From an uncultured Pseudomonadales bacterium (GTDB taxonomy: Bacteria; Pseudomonadota; Gammaproteobacteria; Pseudomonadales; Pseudohongiellaceae), in assembly GCA_943842505.1 (NCBI GenBank), contig CALTDI010000009.1, positions 1-64,000 of the forward strand: a stretch of DNA of 64,000 nt. Direction: 5' to 3'. The translations under genes and the position numbers were made by a program. Under the pieces are notes generated by a model. It did no database searches. It was not told the DNA's origin and saw nothing but the letters and a program-made list of their open reading frames with translations. This document shows positions 51,442 to 62,167 of this stretch, one piece after another. Within the stretch, counting starts at the first letter, position 1. The number at the start of each line of letters is the position of its first letter.

Positions 51442-51864
51442 ATGGCGATCGAACGTACACTATCCATTATCAAGCCTGACGCCGTAGCGAAGAACGTTAT
51501 AGGCGAGATCTATGCCCGCTTCGAGAAAGCTGGCCTGAAGATTGTTGCCGCGAAAATGCTGCAATTAGACGACGAATCAGCCGGCGGATTCTACGCTGAG
51601 CACAAGGAAAGACCTTTTTACAAAGATCTCATCGAATTCATGACTTCAGGGCCTGTAATGGTAACTGCGCTGGAAGGCGAGGGTGCTGTCATGCTAAATC
51701 GAGATCTTATGGGTGCTACGAACCCGGCAGAGGCGGCGGCAGGAACTATCCGCGCCGATTATGCACATTCTATCGATGCCAACGCAGTGCACGGTTCTGA
51801 TTCGACAACCTCGGCAGCACGCGAAGTCAGCTATTTTTTCAATGACAACGAAATCTGTTCCTGA
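51442..51864 (+). CDS. ndk: Nucleoside diphosphate kinase
   Basis: This 140-residue enzyme balances nucleoside triphosphate pools. It begins [28 protein letters not shown]; the phospho-histidine is in NAVHGSDS. The GGAG ribosome site and the upstream -10 box fix the start at 51442. Length matches the bacterial enzyme (143). Confidence 0.98.
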   Translation: MAIERTLSIIKPDAVAKNVIGEIYARFEKAGLKIVAAKMLQLDDESAGGFYAEHKERPFYKDLIEFMTSGPVMVTALEGEGAVMLNRDLMGATNPAEAAAGTIRADYAHSIDANAVHGSDSTTSAAREVSYFFNDNEICS

Positions 51865-51893
51865 AGCAAAACTCCTGTAGAGGAAAGTTGAGC

Positions 51894-53072
51894 ATGACGG
51901 CGATTCACAAACCCAATTTAGCTGGTCTTTCTCTGGCAAATCTTCGGGCGTTGTTCGCTGACTTGGGCGAGAAGCCCTTTCGCGCTGATCAAATTCTGAA
52001 ATGGATTCATCAGCGCGGAGTGCTGGATATCGATGCAATGACCGATATCAGTAAGGACCTTCGCGAAAAGCTTAAGCAAACTACAGAGATTTCTCTCCCA
52101 AAGATTCTGGAAGACTACAAATCGGAAGATGGTAGCCGCAAGTGGATTGTGGAAGTGGCCAGTGGCAGCCATGTCGAAATGGTTTTTATACCGGAATCTG
52201 GGCGAGGCACGTTGTGCATCTCTTCTCAGGCAGGCTGCTCCCTAGATTGCTCATTCTGTGCAACCGGCAAACAAGGCTTCAATAGTAACCTAAGCGTGGC
52301 AGAGATAATTGGCCAACTGTGGTGGGCGAATCATCATCTGGGCGCCTTCGAAGAGAAAATGGAACGCCAGGTTAGCAATGTCGTAATGATGGGCATGGGC
52401 GAGCCATTACTAAACTTCGATAATGTCATGGAGGCTTTGAGCATCATGATGGAAGATTGCGCCTATGGGCTGTCGAAGCGGAAAGTGACCATCAGTACTT
52501 CGGGTGTTGTGCCTGCGATAGATAAGTTGAAAGACTATACGAATGCCTCACTCGCAGTCTCTCTGCATGCGCCAAATGATGAATTACGCAGTCAGATCAT
52601 GCCGATCAACAGGAAATATCCAATCAAGGAATTGCTGCGTTCGGTGCAGTCTTACATGGATAGCCTGTCGGATAAGCGGGTTCCCGTCATCGAATATACT
52701 TTGATTGCAGGGGTGAACGACCACAGGCAGCATGCTCGCGACCTAGCAAAGTTGCTAGAGCAACTTCCTTGCAAGATTAACCTGATACCGTTTAATCCTT
52801 TTTCCCTGAGCGATTATCGGCGACCTAGCTCATCCTCGGTATCGAATTTTCGGCAAATATTGCAGCAAGCTGGATACACGGTAACGGTGCGCACCACCCG
52901 TGGAGATGATATTGGCGCTGCCTGCGGGCAATTAGTAGGAGACGTGGAAGATCAGACGCGTCGTGCCGAGAGGCATAAGCGCCGTCAGGCACAGAGCGAA
53001 TCTGCAGCCAAAGATAGCACTAAAGTGTTCAGTAGTACTGATAATCTGGCGGTAACTGCCGACAGACTATAG
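51894..53072 (+). CDS. rlmN: Dual-specificity 23S rRNA/tRNA adenine-C2 methyltransferase RlmN
   Basis: This 392-residue radical SAM enzyme methylates A2503 of 23S rRNA and A37 of some tRNAs. The cluster motif is CSLDCSFCATGKQGF. MMGMGEPLLNFDNV, ISTSGVVPAIDKL and LAVSLHAPNDELR follow, and the methyl-carrying cysteine is in GAACGQL near the C-terminus. The C-terminal 40 residues are a variable basic tail. ATG 51894 is preceded by AGAGGAAAG. Confidence 0.97.
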   Translation: MTAIHKPNLAGLSLANLRALFADLGEKPFRADQILKWIHQRGVLDIDAMTDISKDLREKLKQTTEISLPKILEDYKSEDGSRKWIVEVASGSHVEMVFIPESGRGTLCISSQAGCSLDCSFCATGKQGFNSNLSVAEIIGQLWWANHHLGAFEEKMERQVSNVVMMGMGEPLLNFDNVMEALSIMMEDCAYGLSKRKVTISTSGVVPAIDKLKDYTNASLAVSLHAPNDELRSQIMPINRKYPIKELLRSVQSYMDSLSDKRVPVIEYTLIAGVNDHRQHARDLAKLLEQLPCKINLIPFNPFSLSDYRRPSSSSVSNFRQILQQAGYTVTVRTTRGDDIGAACGQLVGDVEDQTRRAERHKRRQAQSESAAKDSTKVFSSTDNLAVTADRL

Positions 53073-53174
53073 AGCCCTGCATAAACGGGGACGGCCCTGT
53101 ATAAGCTGCAAAAAATAGGTACGCGGTAGAAGATCATGTTATTCATAAAGCTTGGGATTTTGAAATCACTCAAC

Positions 53175-53957
53175 ATGAAGCGAACTTCTGTGCTCGCTGT
53201 TGTGCTGACTTCTATGATGTTGACAGCCTGCGTGACTACAACGACGGGCGGCTTCATGGTCGATGCCTCCGAAGATCAAGCGGCGGCCGACTATGTGCAG
53301 CTAGCATTAGCTTATTTCGATAACAATGACATGTCAGGAGCGCGGCGACACGCTAACAATGCGCTGGATGTCGACGACAAGGTTTCGGACGCCTATCAGG
53401 TATTGGCGCTGATAGCAGAACGAGAAGGCGATCGAGACTTGGCTGATTCCAATTTTCGTCGTGCGATCAGTCTGGATCGTGATAATTCCCGTGCACGTAA
53501 TAATTACGCAGCTATGTTGTTCTCGCAGGAACGCTATCGAGAATCCTACGAACAGCTGGAAATGGTAGCGAGCGATACAAGTTATGAGGGGCGGGCACTT
53601 GCCTTCGAAGGTCTAGGAAGAAGTGCCCTGCGAATGGGGCAGCTGGATGACGCGCGAAGCGCCTTCCAGCGAGCGCTGCAGCTAGATGGAAATCTATTCA
53701 TTGCAGCTCTCGAATTGTCACTGATTGAGTTTGGCCAGAGAGACTATACTAGCGCGCGGCGTCACTATCAGAGCTATCTGACAATAATTGAATTTCTGCA
53801 GCTGCCGCACACGCCACGAGCACTGCTCGCAGGTATTCAAATTGAGGGCTACTTTGGGAATGAAGAGTTCGTAGAAAATTTTACTTTAGTGCTCTCGACT
53901 CTCTATCCCAATTCGCCTGAATATCAGCAGTTGCTAAGGCTTAGTGATGCAAACTGA
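53175..53957 (+). CDS. pilW: Type IV pilus biogenesis lipoprotein PilW/PilF
   Basis: This 260-residue lipoprotein (Cys at residue 19 in LTAC) has tandem TPR helices from about 35 to 200 (AADYVQLALAYFDNNDMSGARRHANNAL and following). PilF/PilW is the outer-membrane pilotin for the PilQ secretin. Start ATG 53175 gives an ideal lipoprotein signal peptide; ATG 53136 in the same frame would add 13 residues. The position rlmN-pilW-rodZ is conserved in Pseudomonas-like genomes. Confidence 0.92.
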   Translation: MKRTSVLAVVLTSMMLTACVTTTTGGFMVDASEDQAAADYVQLALAYFDNNDMSGARRHANNALDVDDKVSDAYQVLALIAEREGDRDLADSNFRRAISLDRDNSRARNNYAAMLFSQERYRESYEQLEMVASDTSYEGRALAFEGLGRSALRMGQLDDARSAFQRALQLDGNLFIAALELSLIEFGQRDYTSARRHYQSYLTIIEFLQLPHTPRALLAGIQIEGYFGNEEFVENFTLVLSTLYPNSPEYQQLLRLSDAN

Positions 53958-55026
53958 GCAAGACGATCTTATGCACGAGACCGGTGCCTCCGAAGGCGAG
54001 AAGATTCCGACGGCAGGCGAAGTGCTGCTGCAGGAGCGGCAACGACTGGGCCTGAACGAGAAAGAAGTCGCTGATCAACTTCATATTACAATGCATTACG
54101 TCAAGGCATTGGAATCCAATAGTTATGAGAAGTTGCCTGGTGCCGTTTTCGCTAAAGGCTATATCAAGAGTTATGCCTTATTGCTTGGCTTAGACGCAGA
54201 GGATCTTCTAGCGCGCTACGATGAATTTAATACCCAGCAGCAGGCCAAGATCGAAGAAGCTAGCCGACAACTAAGGGCGCGCAGAAAAAAAGATAGAAAC
54301 AAGCCTCTGGTCATCGTGTCATTGCTGGTTTTCGTCGGTGGCTTTCTGGGTCTGTGGTTAGTAAACAGCTATTTTGGTGATGATGCGGTTTCCGAAATGC
54401 CAACTACCGCGGAATCTACGAATAGTGCCGATGGGATTCGCCCCGCGCTCTCCCGGCAGGCTGAGCGGCAACTCACTACGCAGCCGCAACTAACACTAGA
54501 GGTTGACGCAGAGGAGAGCCCTGCGCCCTCGCTACAACCGACAAGCAATTTGGCCTCGGTAGTCGATGCGGTAGATACAGCAGAAGAACAATCTAGTTTA
54601 GGTGGCATCGAATCTATGCCACTCGCAGATCTTGATATTGAGGCGCCGAGTAGCGAGCAAGATCTAAGCGCTGCAATACAGGCTCTCGTTGAAGAACAGC
54701 CAGCAACGGAATCTGGCGAGCCGGCATTCGATTTGATTCTCGATGCAGATCAGCCTCGAGTCATATCGATTGAGGCGATTGGAGATGATGTGCTGCGCAT
54801 AAGCTTCACCGGCGAGAGCTGGATCGAAGTGAACGATAGTGACTCTCAACAGATCTATCGTGATATCCGCGAGGCAGGGGATGTTCTGGAGATCACGGGA
54901 AGTGCGCCCTTTAATATCCTGCTGGGTGATGCGCCTTTTGCGCAGATGAGCCTTAATGGCGATGAAATTGATCTGGCAGAAGATATTCGAATCGACAACT
55001 CAGCTCGCCTCACTGTAGGCTTATAA
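53947..55026 (+). CDS. rodZ: Cytoskeletal protein RodZ
   Basis: This 359-residue protein links MreB filaments to the cell-wall elongation machinery. The N-terminal helix-turn-helix (about 25-95) has GEVLLQERQRLGLNEKEVADQLHITMHYVKALE. A basic stretch RARRKKDRNK precedes the single membrane helix (about 120-140). A proline/glutamate-rich linker leads to the C-terminal DUF4115 domain (about 265-355) with FTGESWIEVNDSD and PFNILLGDAP. The start overlaps the pilW stop. Confidence 0.94.
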   Translation: MQTEQDDLMHETGASEGEKIPTAGEVLLQERQRLGLNEKEVADQLHITMHYVKALESNSYEKLPGAVFAKGYIKSYALLLGLDAEDLLARYDEFNTQQQAKIEEASRQLRARRKKDRNKPLVIVSLLVFVGGFLGLWLVNSYFGDDAVSEMPTTAESTNSADGIRPALSRQAERQLTTQPQLTLEVDAEESPAPSLQPTSNLASVVDAVDTAEEQSSLGGIESMPLADLDIEAPSSEQDLSAAIQALVEEQPATESGEPAFDLILDADQPRVISIEAIGDDVLRISFTGESWIEVNDSDSQQIYRDIREAGDVLEITGSAPFNILLGDAPFAQMSLNGDEIDLAEDIRIDNSARLTVGL

Positions 55027-55029
55027 CCC

Positions 55030-56142
55030 ATGAGTATTAACTCCTTGATAAAGCGCCGTAAGACACGGCAGATTATGGTCGGCAATGTCGCCGTAGGCGG
55101 TGATGCGCCTATATCCGTGCAAACCATGACTAATACTGAGACCTGCGATGTGGAGGCTACTCTAGAGCAGATAAGCCGTATGGTAACCGCGGGGGTAGAT
55201 ATCGTTCGTGTATCGGTTCCAAGCATGGACGCAGCGGAGGCCTTCAAAAAAATCCGCGCGAACGTGGAAGTGCCTCTGGTGGCTGATATCCATTTCGACT
55301 ATCGCATCGCGCTGAAGGTATTAGACTATGGCGTTGACTGTCTGCGAATAAATCCCGGCAATATTGGTAGCGAGGAACGTATTCGTGCCGTCGTCGATAG
55401 TGCGAAGGACAAGGGTATACCGCTTCGAATCGGTGTGAATGCAGGCTCTCTGGGCAAGAATCTTCTGCGTAAGTACAAGGAGCCAAACGCCGAGGCGATG
55501 GTCGAGTCAGCGCTCACGCAAATCGATATTCTGGACAAGCTCGACTTTCAGGATTTCAAGATTAGTCTGAAAGCCTCCGAAATTTTTATGACCCTTGCGG
55601 CTTATCGCAGTCTTGCCACGCAGATAGAACAGCCGTTTCATCTCGGTATTACCGAGGCGGGAGGGCTTCGGTCCGGCACAGTAAAGTCTGCTATAGGATT
55701 GGGCGCGCTGCTGATGGACGGCATAGGTGACACGATCCGAATATCTCTAGCAGCGGATCCGGTAGAAGAAGTCAAAGTTGGCTTCGATATTCTAAAGAGT
55801 CTAGGCCTGCGGCATAAGGGTGTGAATCTAGTGGCTTGCCCCAGTTGTTCACGGCAGAATTTCGATGTTATCTCGGTAGTTAATGAGCTCGAGACTCGAT
55901 TGGAAGATATCATTACGCCAATTGATGTCGCCGTCATAGGCTGTATCGTTAACGGTCCAGGAGAGGCGAAAGTAGCCGAAATAGGCCTGACCGGTGCCAG
56001 TCCAAATAATCTCGTCTACAAAGAAGGCGTACCCGATCACAAGGTGAATAATGAAAACCTTGTGGATGAATTAGAGGCAATGGTGCGTAAGCGCGTTGCC
56101 GAGAAGCAGCAAATGGAAGAGAACCTAATCGCCTCCAGCTAG
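55030..56142 (+). CDS. ispG: (E)-4-hydroxy-3-methylbut-2-enyl-diphosphate synthase IspG
   Basis: This 370-residue Fe-S enzyme of the MEP isoprenoid pathway has a TIM barrel at the N-terminus with [15 protein letters not shown] and [14 protein letters not shown]. The cluster cysteines are in [13 protein letters not shown] and [16 protein letters not shown], followed by a conserved Glu. The length matches E. coli (372). It starts three bases after rodZ. Confidence 0.97.
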   Translation: MSINSLIKRRKTRQIMVGNVAVGGDAPISVQTMTNTETCDVEATLEQISRMVTAGVDIVRVSVPSMDAAEAFKKIRANVEVPLVADIHFDYRIALKVLDYGVDCLRINPGNIGSEERIRAVVDSAKDKGIPLRIGVNAGSLGKNLLRKYKEPNAEAMVESALTQIDILDKLDFQDFKISLKASEIFMTLAAYRSLATQIEQPFHLGITEAGGLRSGTVKSAIGLGALLMDGIGDTIRISLAADPVEEVKVGFDILKSLGLRHKGVNLVACPSCSRQNFDVISVVNELETRLEDIITPIDVAVIGCIVNGPGEAKVAEIGLTGASPNNLVYKEGVPDHKVNNENLVDELEAMVRKRVAEKQQMEENLIASS

Positions 56143-56159
56143 CGATCAGTTACAGACCT

Positions 56160-57447
56160 ATGGCGAAACTACAAGCAATTCGAGGTATGAATGACATACT
56201 TCCCGATCAAACTCCCAATTGGCAGTATGTTGAGAAGTGCTTTTCAACAGGTAGTCCATCGCTTTGGGTATCGTGAAATCCGCTTCCCGATTCTTGAGCA
56301 GACGCAGCTCTTCAAGCGCTCCATCGGCGAGGTCACTGACATCGTCGAGAAGGAGATGTATAGCTTCGACGATCGCAATGGCGACAATCTGAGTCTGCGG
56401 CCCGAGGGCACTGCCGGCTGTGTACGCGCCGCCGATCAACATGGATTGCTCTTCAATCAGCAGCAGCGACTCTGGTATCAGGGCCCAATGTTTCGCCATG
56501 AGCGACCGCAGAAGGGGCGCTATCGACAGTTCCAACAATTTGGCGTCGAGGCTTTCGGCATGGTTGGACCGGATATCGATGCCGAAGTTATTCAGCTTTC
56601 GGCGATGCTCTGGCAGGACCTTCAGTTAGAGGAATATCTAACCTTAGAGATAAACAACATAGGTGCCGCGGAAGATAGAAAACGCTATGCTGCCGCCTTG
56701 ACTGCCTTTTTAGTGTTCCATGCCAGTGAGCTGGATGACGACGCCCGTAATCGAATGCACAGCAATCCTATGCGAGTGCTAGATAGTAAGAACCCGGCCG
56801 TTCAAGAGGCCTTGGAAGGCGCGCCGGCTCTTGTGGATTATGTCAGTGATGAGAGCAGTGAACATTACACCGAACTAAAGAATCTACTTACCCAGGTGGG
56901 TATTGAGTTTGTGGAGAATCCACGACTGGTTAGAGGCCTGGACTATTACAATAACTGTGTATTCGAGTGGACTACCGATTCTCTGGGCGCTCAGGGTACG
57001 GTTTGTGGCGGTGGCCGTTACGACGGCCTCGTGGAGCAGCTGGGTGGCAAGCCAACAGTTGCTGCCGGGTTTGCCATGGGCGTCGAACGCCTGGTGCTCA
57101 TGCTGGATTCTCTGGATAAGATTCCTGAATCCACAGCGAAAGTCATCGATGTCTATATGGTAGTGGTGGGTGGCCAACTCAGTGGCCAGGCACAGCTGCT
57201 TGCCAAGCAATTGCGCGCACAATTTCCAGAGATTGGGCTCATCGCTCACTGCGGCGGTGGCAAATACAATAATCAGATGAAACGCGCGTTTAACAGCGGA
57301 GCGCGGGTAGCCATAGTGCTGGAAACAGAGGCCAATGAGCCCCTGACAGCGGTCAAAATACGGCAATTAGACGATTCTGGTGATTCACACAGCGTAGAAC
57401 TGGCCCAATGCGGCGCCAAACTGGCCGAAATTCTCAGTATTTCATAG
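56160..57447 (+). CDS. hisS: Histidyl-tRNA synthetase, interrupted by a single-base frameshift near the N-terminus
   Basis: From ATG 56160 the frame reads MAKLQAIRGMNDILPDQ, the family opening, and continues to YVEK, then runs to a stop near 56274. The rest of the enzyme is in the next frame (QQVVHRFGYREIRFPILEQT onward) to 57447. Removing one T from TTTT at 56241-56244 restores a 428-residue protein with the spacing of E. coli HisS (424). Motif 2 (MFRHERPQKGRYRQFQQFGVEAFG), the histidine A loop (LVRGLDYYNNCVFEW) and motif 3 (VAAGFAMGVERLVLML) are present. An ATG at 56191 within the shifted frame begins unrelated residues. The synthetase is essential, so a sequence error is the likely cause. 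Confidence 0.93.
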
Positions 57448-57589
57448 TGATAGCAGCATTGATTCGTGTCAGCCGAGCCTTAAACAGGTAGAATTAGCGG
57501 TTGGTCAGGGATAGTTTGCCGATTGCGAAGGTCTGATAATCCGGATAGGCCCAAACTGTCAGAAAAATTCAAAGTATAAGGAGTGAGTC

Positions 57590-58268
57590 GTGGCGATTAA
57601 CGCGGCAGAAGAAGAAACAATAGAAGCGCTTAAGAAGTGGTGGGAAGAAAACGGCAGGCAGTTGATACTAATCACGGTTGTCGGCCTCGCTGCCTTCACC
57701 TCTTGGCTCGTTTGGACTAATTCTCGTAACGCTGAGCTGGATAGTGCCTCGGATATGTACGAGGAAATACTCAGCTTGGCGATCAATGAGGCCGGGCAGC
57801 CGGGCACACTCCTGCTGCCAACTGGATTCCGCGCGAATAATCGATCTGGGTGAGCAACTTCGAGCTGAGCATGGTGCATCGACCTATGCCAAATTGGGTT
57901 CGCTGTTCGCTGCGCAGCAGTCAGTATTGAATGATGATCTGGATGCGGCGGAAGCTTCCCTGCAATGGATTCTCGACAACGAGCAGGGCGGGCTTTTAAG
58001 TGACGCCAATGAAGGACTGATCTTGACTGCCAGTCTGCGTCTCGGTCGCGTCATACTTGCCAAGGGTGATGCGGAGCGTGCCCTTGCTCTTGTTAACAAT
58101 CTAGACCCTAAGACTTTTGAGGCCGGCTTCTCTGAACTGCGCGGTGATATCTACATGGCGATGGGCCGAGAAGTGGATGCCCATGATGCCTATATTGCGG
58201 CTCAGGAAGCAGGATCGAACAGCGATGGTCTGCGCATGAAGCTAGACGATCTTGCAGTCGAAAGCTAA
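57590..58268 (+). pseudogene. yfgM: YfgM-like periplasmic TPR chaperone, frameshifted
   Basis: The first frame (57590-57853) gives a cytoplasmic N-terminus (AAEEETIEALKKWWEENGRQL), one membrane helix (about 24-43) and the start of the periplasmic region. The rest of the protein (SARIIDLGEQLRAEHGASTYAKLGSLFAAQQ onward, TPR-like) is in another frame ending at 58268. A one-base excess somewhere between about 57800 and 57835, for example one C in CTGCCAACTGG, would restore about 225 residues. YfgM partners PpiD at the SecYEG translocon in E. coli. The location between hisS and bamB is conserved. Confidence 0.85.
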
Positions 58269-58300
58269 GCCACAGCAACCCGAATCGAAACGAAAGCCAG

Positions 58301-59529
58301 ATGAACCCCATGATGAAGCCAGCTAGCTATGGATCAATACAAAGTTGCGCGATATCCGGGGCTAGGCTGCTAGGGCTTCTCACTTTTGCGTCGATACTAA
58401 CAGCCTGTTCTGGATTTAGTGCCGCGAGTCTCAACCCGCTCAATTGGTTTGGTGACGATGAAACTAATCCGCCTACGCCTCTTGTCACCATCGCCAGCGA
58501 AGTCGTTTTGCGCCGAGAGTGGGACGTGAACATCGGCAACGGGCAGGGCGCGAACTACACAGAAATTACGCCCGTGTACAATGGTGGTGTTATCTATGCG
58601 GCCAGCGAAAATGGCAATGTCGCAGCAATCGATAGCACGTCGGGTAACACGATTTGGAGAACCCGTATTGATGGCGTTGTCACCGGCGGTGTAGGAGCTG
58701 GCAACGGCATGGTAATGCTAGCCACAGAAAGTGCCGAGTCGTAGTTCTAAATCAAGATGACGGAACCCTGAAATGGCGTCATGGGGTGTCAAGCGAAGTA
58801 CTCTCTGCTCCCCAAACTAACGGCGATATCGTTGTCGCGCAGACGGTAGATGACAAATTAGTGGCGCTGGACGCCGGGGACGGTGAGCAGCGCTGGATCT
58901 ATGAGACTACGCAGCCTGCGCTGACATTGCGTGGCAGCAGCAAGCCGGCAATTACTAGCGATTCGGTCATTGCCGGGTTTAGCAACGGCACGCTGGTTGC
59001 CGTAACGGCAGACGATGGTGTCTATATTTGGGAAGAGCGCGTAGCCGTGCCCGAGGGAGACTATGATATCGATCGTGTTATCGATGTAGATGGTGATCTA
59101 CTTCTGGACGGTGGCCGCATTCTGGCTTCGAGCTATCAAGGCAACTTAATGGCCTTCGAGGTGACGACAGGTCGCATAGTCTGGGGCATGGAAGCTTCGA
59201 GCTATCATGGCATGGCTCAGGGCTTTGGCAATATTTATTACTGCGACGACAAGAGTCAGGTCTTCGCGATTCGAGACAATAGCGAAGATATCGTTTGGGA
59301 CAATTCTGATCTTCTCAATCGACGAATTACAGCGCCGACTGCGATAGGCAACTACATCGCGGTGGCTGATTATGAAGGTTATGTACACCTACTGTCGCAG
59401 ATTGATGGGCGTATCGTAGGTCGAATTCAGGCAGACAACGATGGGGTCAGGGCGAATCTTATTGCCAACAACGGTCGCCTGTTCGTATTTGGAAATAGCG
59501 GCAGACTGACCGCGTATCAACTTCAATAG
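58301..59529 (+). pseudogene. bamB: Outer-membrane assembly lipoprotein BamB, frameshifted
   Basis: This is a beta-propeller lipoprotein of the BAM complex. The first part (58301-58744) has a lipoprotein signal peptide with lipobox LTAC, and beta-propeller blades with VIYAASENGNVAAIDSTSGNTIWRTRI. The frame ends in TAG after ATESAES. The following blades (VVLNQDDGTLKWRHGV...) continue in another frame to 59529. Adding one G after GAG at 58736-58738 restores SAEVVVLNQDDG and a protein of about 409 residues. E. coli BamB has 392. It lies directly before der, as is usual. Confidence 0.88.
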
Positions 59530-59570
59530 CGCCCGCAACAACTGATCGTTAACTTACCCAGGTTTATACC

Positions 59571-61028
59571 ATGAGACCAGTCATAGCCCTTGTTGGTCGT
59601 CCCAACGTCGGCAAATCTACTCTCTTCAATCGTCTCACGCGTACGCGAGAGGCGCTGGTTGCCAATATTCCTGGTTTGACCCGTGATAGAAAATATGGCG
59701 ATGGCAAGATCGATGAGCACTCATTCATCGTCATCGATACCGGTGGTATCAGCGGCGATGAAGAGGGTATCGATGTTGAGATGGCATCACAGTCTCTGCA
59801 GGCTATTGAAGAGGCAAACATCTGTCTGTTCCTCGTAGACGCGAAAGATGGCCTGCTTCCCGATGATAATCGAATCCTCGACCATCTGCGCAAGCGCAGC
59901 AAGAACAGCTATCTGGTCGTAAACAAAATTGACGGACGCGACCCTGATGCTGCGCTGGTAGATTTTTACAGCCTAGGCATGTCAGAAATATTTCCCATAA
60001 CGGCTACTCAAGGTCGTGGTGTGAAGAGCATGCTGCTGGCTGTCTTGGCCGATTTCGAGCGACAGATCGCGGCAGCCGAGCCGGGTGATGAGGCATTGGC
60101 TGAAGATGATGCAGAGACCGGTATAAAGATTGCGATAGCAGGCAGGCCAAATGTCGGTAAGTCGACTCTGGTAAACCGCATGCTGGGTGAAGACCGTGTT
60201 GTCGTCTATGATCAGCCGGGTACAACCAGAGATAGTGTCTACGTGCCCTTCGAGAGACGCGGCCGGCGCTATACACTAATCGATACGGCAGGAATAAAGA
60301 AGAGGGGTCAGACCAGGGAAACCGTAGACAAGTTCTCCGTGGTAAAATCGCTGCAAGCCATTCAAGATGCCCATGTGGTGGTGTTGATCGTTGATGCCCG
60401 CACTGGAATCGTGGAGCAGGACTTGCACCTGCTTGGCTATGTCGTAGAAACAGGCCGTGCACTGGTCATCGCTATCAACAAATGGGATGGCATGCACGAC
60501 GAAGACAAGGCTCAGATTAAGGACGATATTGAAAGGCGTTTGGTATTTGTCGATTTTGCCAATATTCATTTTATCTCAGCGCTACATGGAACCGGTGTAG
60601 GCGAACTGTATAAGTCGATTCACACGGCTTATGAATCGGCAACCAAGAAGCTGTCTACCAATAGGCTTACCGAGCTATTACAAGATGCAGTAACCGATCA
60701 CGCGCCACCTATGGTTAATGGTCGACGCATTAAGTTGCGCTATGCCCATGCCGGTGGTCACAACCCTCCAATTATCGTTATCCATGGTAAACAGACTGAT
60801 AAGTTGCCGTCGAACTACACGCGATATCTTGAAAAAACCTTTCGCAAGGTGTTGAAGCTGGAAGGTACTCCGGTAAGGATCGAGTTGCGTACAGGTGATA
60901 ACCCTTTTACCAAGGGAGAAGAAGGTTTTACTCAGCAGCAAGTCGCGCAGAAGCGTCGCATCAAAAAGAATCGAGGGTTGGGTAAGTCGCTAAGCAAGAA
61001 TCCTACAAGAACTCTGAGTAGGAAATAA
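59571..61028 (+). CDS. der: Ribosome assembly GTPase Der (EngA)
   Basis: This 485-residue protein has two GTPase domains, the Der hallmark. Each P-loop reads GRPNVGKST (residues about 8-16 and 190-198), with DTGG and DTAG switch motifs and NKID/NKWD specificity motifs. The KH-like domain at the C-terminus contains [30 protein letters not shown]. It is needed for 50S subunit maturation. The C-terminus is basic. The frame is intact, unlike the three genes before it. Confidence 0.98.
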   Translation: MRPVIALVGRPNVGKSTLFNRLTRTREALVANIPGLTRDRKYGDGKIDEHSFIVIDTGGISGDEEGIDVEMASQSLQAIEEANICLFLVDAKDGLLPDDNRILDHLRKRSKNSYLVVNKIDGRDPDAALVDFYSLGMSEIFPITATQGRGVKSMLLAVLADFERQIAAAEPGDEALAEDDAETGIKIAIAGRPNVGKSTLVNRMLGEDRVVVYDQPGTTRDSVYVPFERRGRRYTLIDTAGIKKRGQTRETVDKFSVVKSLQAIQDAHVVVLIVDARTGIVEQDLHLLGYVVETGRALVIAINKWDGMHDEDKAQIKDDIERRLVFVDFANIHFISALHGTGVGELYKSIHTAYESATKKLSTNRLTELLQDAVTDHAPPMVNGRRIKLRYAHAGGHNPPIIVIHGKQTDKLPSNYTRYLEKTFRKVLKLEGTPVRIELRTGDNPFTKGEEGFTQQQVAQKRRIKKNRGLGKSLSKNPTRTLSRK

Positions 61029-61087
61029 TTTTAGGCTATCAATTCAGGTTCTAGAACAGCACAAGAATCAGTCCGGTAAGAAATACA

Positions 61088-62071
61088 ATGACCGTTCATC
61101 TCGAAGACATTAAACAGGCCGCAAGACGTCTGCAGGGCGTGGCCATCAAGACTCCTCTCCTTACCTCTGCGCCTCTCAACGAGAGACTGAATGCGAAGGT
61201 ATTTATCAAGCCCGAATGTCTGCAGCATATCGGCGCGTTCAAATTTCGTGGCGCCTACAACAGGCTGTGCCAGCTAAGTGTGGAGCAAAGAGCGAAGGGT
61301 GCCGTCGCGTTCTCATCGGGCAATCATGCGCAAGGTATAGCGTATGCAGCTAAATTATTAGGTATGAGCGCAACTATCGTCATGCCCTCAGATGCACCGG
61401 CGGTCAAGAAAGAAGGGACCGAACGCTTAGGCGCAACTATTCGCCTCTATGACCGTGCAACCGAATCCCGTGAAGACATCGCGGCAGACATTGCGGCTGC
61501 TGTCGGCGCGGTTTTGGTTCCTGCATTTGATGATGTGGATGTGATTGCCGGGCAGGGCAGCTGCGGCTTGGAGATAATGCAGCAATTGTCGGGGCTGGGC
61601 TGTGTGCCGGATGCGGTGTTGAGTCCCTGCGGTGGCGGTGGCCTGTTAGCCGGTCTCTCTACCGCAATCAAAGAGTCGAATGATGCGGTGAAAGTCTATG
61701 GTGTAGAGCCAGAAAACTATGACGATCACAGCCTTTCGAAGGCAGCGGGCAGGCGTATCAAGATCGACCCACAGCAGGGAACTAGCTGTGATGCCTTAAT
61801 GGCAGCTCAGCCAGGGGAAATAACCTGGGGGATCAACAGTAAGACGGTAGATGATTTCCTCGTGGTAAATGAGGAGGAGATCGCCCATGCAGTGAGCTTC
61901 GCTTTTCGCTACCTAAAGCTGGTGGTCGAGCCCGGCGGCGCCGTTGCTCTTGCGGCGCTTCTACATAATAAGCTGGATATTAGCGGTGGCACTGCCGCGA
62001 TAGTGCTCTCTGGTGGTAATATCGATAGCGAGTCTTTTGCGACTTGCTTGCGGCAACACCCGGCACCCTAG
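61088..62071 (+). CDS. PLP-dependent threonine/serine dehydratase
   Basis: This 327-residue enzyme of the tryptophan-synthase-beta fold deaminates threonine to 2-oxobutyrate or serine to pyruvate. The PLP lysine is Lys52 in HIGAFKFRGAYNRL; the substrate loop is SSGNHAQGIAYAAKLLG; and the phosphate-binding loop is SPCGGGGLLAG. There is no C-terminal regulatory (ACT) domain, so it is the short form, like TdcB or serine racemase, not IlvA. ATG 61088 is 59 bases after der. Confidence 0.9.
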   Translation: MTVHLEDIKQAARRLQGVAIKTPLLTSAPLNERLNAKVFIKPECLQHIGAFKFRGAYNRLCQLSVEQRAKGAVAFSSGNHAQGIAYAAKLLGMSATIVMPSDAPAVKKEGTERLGATIRLYDRATESREDIAADIAAAVGAVLVPAFDDVDVIAGQGSCGLEIMQQLSGLGCVPDAVLSPCGGGGLLAGLSTAIKESNDAVKVYGVEPENYDDHSLSKAAGRRIKIDPQQGTSCDALMAAQPGEITWGINSKTVDDFLVVNEEEIAHAVSFAFRYLKLVVEPGGAVALAALLHNKLDISGGTAAIVLSGGNIDSESFATCLRQHPAP

Positions 62072-62167
62072 ACTTAATTTTGTTCGTACAGGCCCTTAAG
62101 CACAGTCTCTAGAACAGTCCCATCAATAATCGCAACAATGCACCACGAAAAACCGAGAGGAAGAATC

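Noticed and set aside
56229..56290. Programmed frameshift in hisS
   Set aside because: No slippery heptamer and stimulatory structure stand out, HisS is not known to use one, and two neighbouring genes have similar breaks in the absence of any shared signal.
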